Assembly (NCBI GenBank): GCA_964400865.1 | Contig: CAYNWG010000005.1 | Coordinates: 1-43,471, forward strand | Reading direction: 5' to 3' | DNA: 43,471 nt | DNA from: DAOQVB01 sp964400865 | GTDB lineage: Bacteria > Patescibacteriota > Microgenomatia > UBA1400 > PJMF01 | Shown: piece after piece, positions 41,157-43,471 of the stretch | Layout: every line of letters starts with the position of its first letter | Position numbering within the stretch: position 1 is the first letter of the stretch | The notes under the pieces: model-generated | Seen by the model: only the letters and a program-made list of their open reading frames with translations | Database searches by the model: none | What the model was told of the DNA's origin: nothing | Made by a program: the position numbers and the translations under genes

Positions 41157-42394
41157 TGAGTCCTCCTTCGAATATTGTCATACTTTTTCATATGTTTTCG
41201 CCACTCATCATACACGATTTCTTTGATTTGGCGAATAAAGAATTCTTGACTCGTCTGTTTTGAAAGTTGTGAAAGATTTGGCGATGTATTTTGAAAACTT
41301 AAGGCAGTTTGTATTGCCAGACAAATTTCAGCGGTAGTTATCTTTTTTAATTGAATAGAATTTGGAATTGATTGTAATAACTCACTAGCACCAGCTTGTT
41401 GTGAGACAATGCTGGGCACATTGAGTAAAGCTGCTTGAATCGCAGAGATGCCAAAATCCTCATCGCCAAGCATGAATAGGATTTTGGCATATTTTATCAA
41501 CGTCGTACGCTCATCATTGCTGACTGAACCCAGAAAAACGATAGATTTGTGATTTACGAAAGCCAGCTGCAGACACTCTGCCAAAGATTGCTCATTGGTA
41601 CGAATAAAGGTTTGGTTTGGGTACAGTTGCGTTAATCGAAGAAAGTCTGGGCCACTCCCAACAATGAGCAGGGGCAGTTTAGATTCGCGGCAGGCAATAA
41701 TACACTCTTGTATGCGTTTGTATGGAACCAACCTTGATAAAGATAGCGAATACTTGTTTGATTGAGACAGCTTCATAATTGCTGGAGCTGTAGCATTGGA
41801 GTTAATGAGTACCGGAGGATACACAACTGTTGCTAAGCGCTGATAAATTTGCTGAATTTTTTTTTGACTTTTGTGAGAAAGTGTCAAATACGTATCCGGT
41901 CTTTGTGCCGCCTGCAAGTCCCACCAAGTTAGATATTTTCTTACCAGTCTGATGGCGAAGTTAATGATTGGCAAATTATGCCAACCAGCTATGTCACCAT
42001 AGGCAGTTTTATATTCGTATAGATAGCGAGTGGGAGTAAATAAATAGCAAAGATGCAGTTGTTCTGGTTTGGTAATTATGCCCTTTGCTTCTGCGCTGCT
42101 GATACTTACAATGATATCGAAATCAGAGAGCGACAGCGACTCAAATGCTAACGGCATCCACGGGGCTAGTAGTCGGTGAAATTTGAACCCCCAGGGAATT
42201 CTTTGCAAAAAACTGACGTGAACAGGCCAGTACTTGGTCCAGCTGAGCTTGGGATTCCAAACAGAAGTAAAAAGTGGGGCTGATGGAAAGGCTTGATAAA
42301 AAACCTGGAGAAGATCCTCTGCTCCACCATACTCAACGGTAACTCGGTCGTATACTAAAGCAATTGATGGTTTGGCAGATGCGATTTGGCTCAT
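41153..42394 (-). CDS. GT4 family glycosyltransferase
   Basis: The 413-residue GT-B fold enzyme opens with IALVYDRVTVEYGGAED. A C-terminal donor domain contains YSLSLSRLVPYKRIQECI, VGSGPDFLRL, FLGSVSNDERTTLI and GDEDFGISAIQAALLNVPSI, where the usual EGFG/E motif reads EDFGI. The sequence FTPTRYLYEYK in the N-terminal half recalls the WbaZ-like mannosyltransferase group. With manC alongside, mannose from GDP-mannose is a reasonable donor (inference). Its ends overlap the two neighbours by four bases each. Confidence 0.88.
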   Translation of the reverse strand: MSQIASAKPSIALVYDRVTVEYGGAEDLLQVFYQAFPSAPLFTSVWNPKLSWTKYWPVHVSFLQRIPWGFKFHRLLAPWMPLAFESLSLSDFDIIVSISSAEAKGIITKPEQLHLCYLFTPTRYLYEYKTAYGDIAGWHNLPIINFAIRLVRKYLTWWDLQAAQRPDTYLTLSHKSQKKIQQIYQRLATVVYPPVLINSNATAPAIMKLSQSNKYSLSLSRLVPYKRIQECIIACRESKLPLLIVGSGPDFLRLTQLYPNQTFIRTNEQSLAECLQLAFVNHKSIVFLGSVSNDERTTLIKYAKILFMLGDEDFGISAIQAALLNVPSIVSQQAGASELLQSIPNSIQLKKITTAEICLAIQTALSFQNTSPNLSQLSKQTSQEFFIRQIKEIVYDEWRKHMKKYDNIRRRTQ

Positions 42395-43440
42395 GAGCGG
42401 GCAAGAAAACTTTGGTAAGCTGCTAAAGTTACTTTTGCCATTTTTTGCCAGGAATACTCCCTGCTGAGTTTCAGACCACGTGCTGTTAAATTTATTTTTA
42501 GTTTTGGCAATTGTTGGATTGATCGTACAAAATTTTTTGGATCGTGCGGNNNNNNNNNNATAACGGGTGTGCCAGCCGCCATGGCTTCAATACCGGTTAA
42601 GCCAAAGCCTTCGGATAAAGAAGGCTGAACCAAGGCTTGAGCGTGTTTATACAGTGTGTGTAATTCTCCTTCTGTTGCGCGACCAAAAAAAGTTACTCGA
42701 CTTTCCAAATCGAGTGTGGTGACCAAATCTTTAATTTGTTGAGAAAACACCGATCTAGATCCAACCAAAACTAAGTGGAACTTAGGTAGTTCCCGCAAGG
42801 CTTTCAAAACAACGGTAATATTTTTATGTGGATACAAAGATCCAACGAACAGTAAATAATTAGTAGGCAATATTCTACGCAATTTTTTTGGCGGTTCTAA
42901 GCTCACTCCTTCGTATGTTACTTCAATTTTATCTTGAAAATTTGGGTAGTATTGTTGTAATGTTTTTTTAATTTCTTCTGAAGGCACAAAAATGTGTTTC
43001 GCTGTTTTAATAGATTGGGAAGCTACCAAGCGATAACCAAGATATTTAAACCAATAGATCCAGGGATGCAGTGTGGTAACTTGTTGACCACGGTGATGAT
43101 GCCAAAGCAAATCATGAATCGTAATAAAATACGACCTACGATACGCAAGGGGTACATTGAAATGCGGCACGTGGAGGAGGTCGAGTTTTTCTTGATAAAA
43201 TATCCAAGGTAGCAAAAGCTGTTCTGCAAGAGAGTAATGCCGAATAGTGCAAATTACAGCGCGGACGCGTTGGGTTTTATTACTGCCGATTAGATATTCA
43301 GCCTGCTGTTGATTTGAACAAAATAAGACCCACTCAATAGAATTCGAAACACTCAATAAGTTGTTGACTAATTCTGCAGTATAGCGACCAATTCCCGCGT
43401 GATCGGGTCCTGCTAAGCGGCAGTCAATCCCGATTCTCAT
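42391..43440 (-). CDS. GT4 family glycosyltransferase, interrupted by an assembly gap
   Basis: The GT-B enzyme starts MRIGIDCRLAGPDHAGIGRY, typical of the mannosyltransferase-type GT4 group. The donor domain has LLFVGSLYPHKNITVVLKAL, FFGRATEGELHTLY and SLSEGFGLTGIEAMAAGTPV. The gap (42550-42559) follows directly, and the frame then resumes at PHDPKNFVRSI. In intact homologues roughly 20 residues separate GTPV from the DPHD-like segment, so the gap is probably larger than ten bases. It overlaps the next gene by four bases. About 350-370 residues are expected. Confidence 0.87.
   Translation of the reverse strand: MRIGIDCRLAGPDHAGIGRYTAELVNNLLSVSNSIEWVLFCSNQQQAEYLIGSNKTQRVRAVICTIRHYSLAEQLLLPWIFYQEKLDLLHVPHFNVPLAYRRSYFITIHDLLWHHHRGQQVTTLHPWIYWFKYLGYRLVASQSIKTAKHIFVPSEEIKKTLQQYYPNFQDKIEVTYEGVSLEPPKKLRRILPTNYLLFVGSLYPHKNITVVLKALRELPKFHLVLVGSRSVFSQQIKDLVTTLDLESRVTFFGRATEGELHTLYKHAQALVQPSLSEGFGLTGIEAMAAGTPVXXXXPHDPKNFVRSIQQLPKLKINLTARGLKLSREYSWQKMAKVTLAAYQSFLARS
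42550..42559. other. Assembly gap (10 N) inside a GT4 gene
   Basis: Ten Ns between the GTPV and PHDP parts of the donor domain. The frame is the same on both sides as written, but family comparison suggests that more sequence is missing. Confidence 0.98.
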
Positions 43441-43471
43441 GAGAGGTTATTTACTCACTTTTTTTGTACGA

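Noticed and set aside
43441..43471. Possible end of another minus-strand gene upstream of the GT4 gene
   Set aside because: Only 31 bases are available; two TAA triplets are present in different frames and nothing can be identified.
1..43471. CRISPR arrays, insertion sequences, integrases, toxin-antitoxin or phage genes
   Set aside because: None was found: no spaced direct repeats other than the coding Thr/Pro repeats, no transposase or integrase-like ORF, and no terminal inverted repeats noticed. The window looks like core chromosome.

Overview
The window reads as part of a scaffolded draft genome, with two runs of ten Ns at 40420-40429 and 42550-42559. It comes from a bacterium with the standard genetic code and an estimated (not computed) GC content near 40%. 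Compact genes, a DUF4012 membrane protein, Thr/Pro-repeat surface proteins, a short RecO, a eukaryote-type IleRS and a condensed division/cell-wall cluster together suggest a Patescibacteria (CPR) lineage, perhaps Microgenomates-like. That placement is inference; no 16S rRNA gene is present.

Layout. 1-535: a minus-strand reading frame broken by five stop codons, with no frameshift needed. 536-4738: a HEXXH metallopeptidase, tRNA-Asp, a small unknown protein, tRNA-Gly, an alpha/beta hydrolase, a SAM methyltransferase, tRNA-Thr and an anchored Ig-like protein. 4740-7899 (minus): flippase, GT2 glycosyltransferase and O-antigen ligase/polymerase. 7973-15183: signal peptidase I, parB, the rplU/RNA methyltransferase/rpmA cluster, rodA and ileS. 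15365-17233 (plus): a Thr/Pro-repeat surface protein ending at a strong terminator.

17442-33747 (minus) is a nearly unbroken dcw cluster, in transcription order mraZ, rsmH, ftsL, ftsI, a murE-like gene, yvcK, murC, murB, murA, mraY, ftsW, murG, ftsQ, ftsA, ftsZ. It supplies most lipid II enzymes and the divisome core, but murD, murF and ddl are absent from the window. The mraZ promoter carries a probable MraZ operator. 33844-36867 holds small and secreted unknowns and glyS, which is preceded by a compact glycyl T-box riboswitch. 36875-43440 (minus) holds recO, a DUF4012 gene and an envelope-polysaccharide block (sugar transferase, GDP-mannose pyrophosphorylase and two GT4 glycosyltransferases).

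Expression. Many promoter-proximal genes place a TATAAT/TATACT-like -10 box 6-10 bases before the ATG, which implies leaderless mRNAs. Operon-internal genes often start in ATGA overlaps, and a few have a Shine-Dalgarno sequence. Most striking are the T-box leader with a shortened Stem I, the MraZ operator, the recurrent leaderless architecture, MurA with Asp in place of the fosfomycin-target Cys, and the five-stop frame at the left edge.
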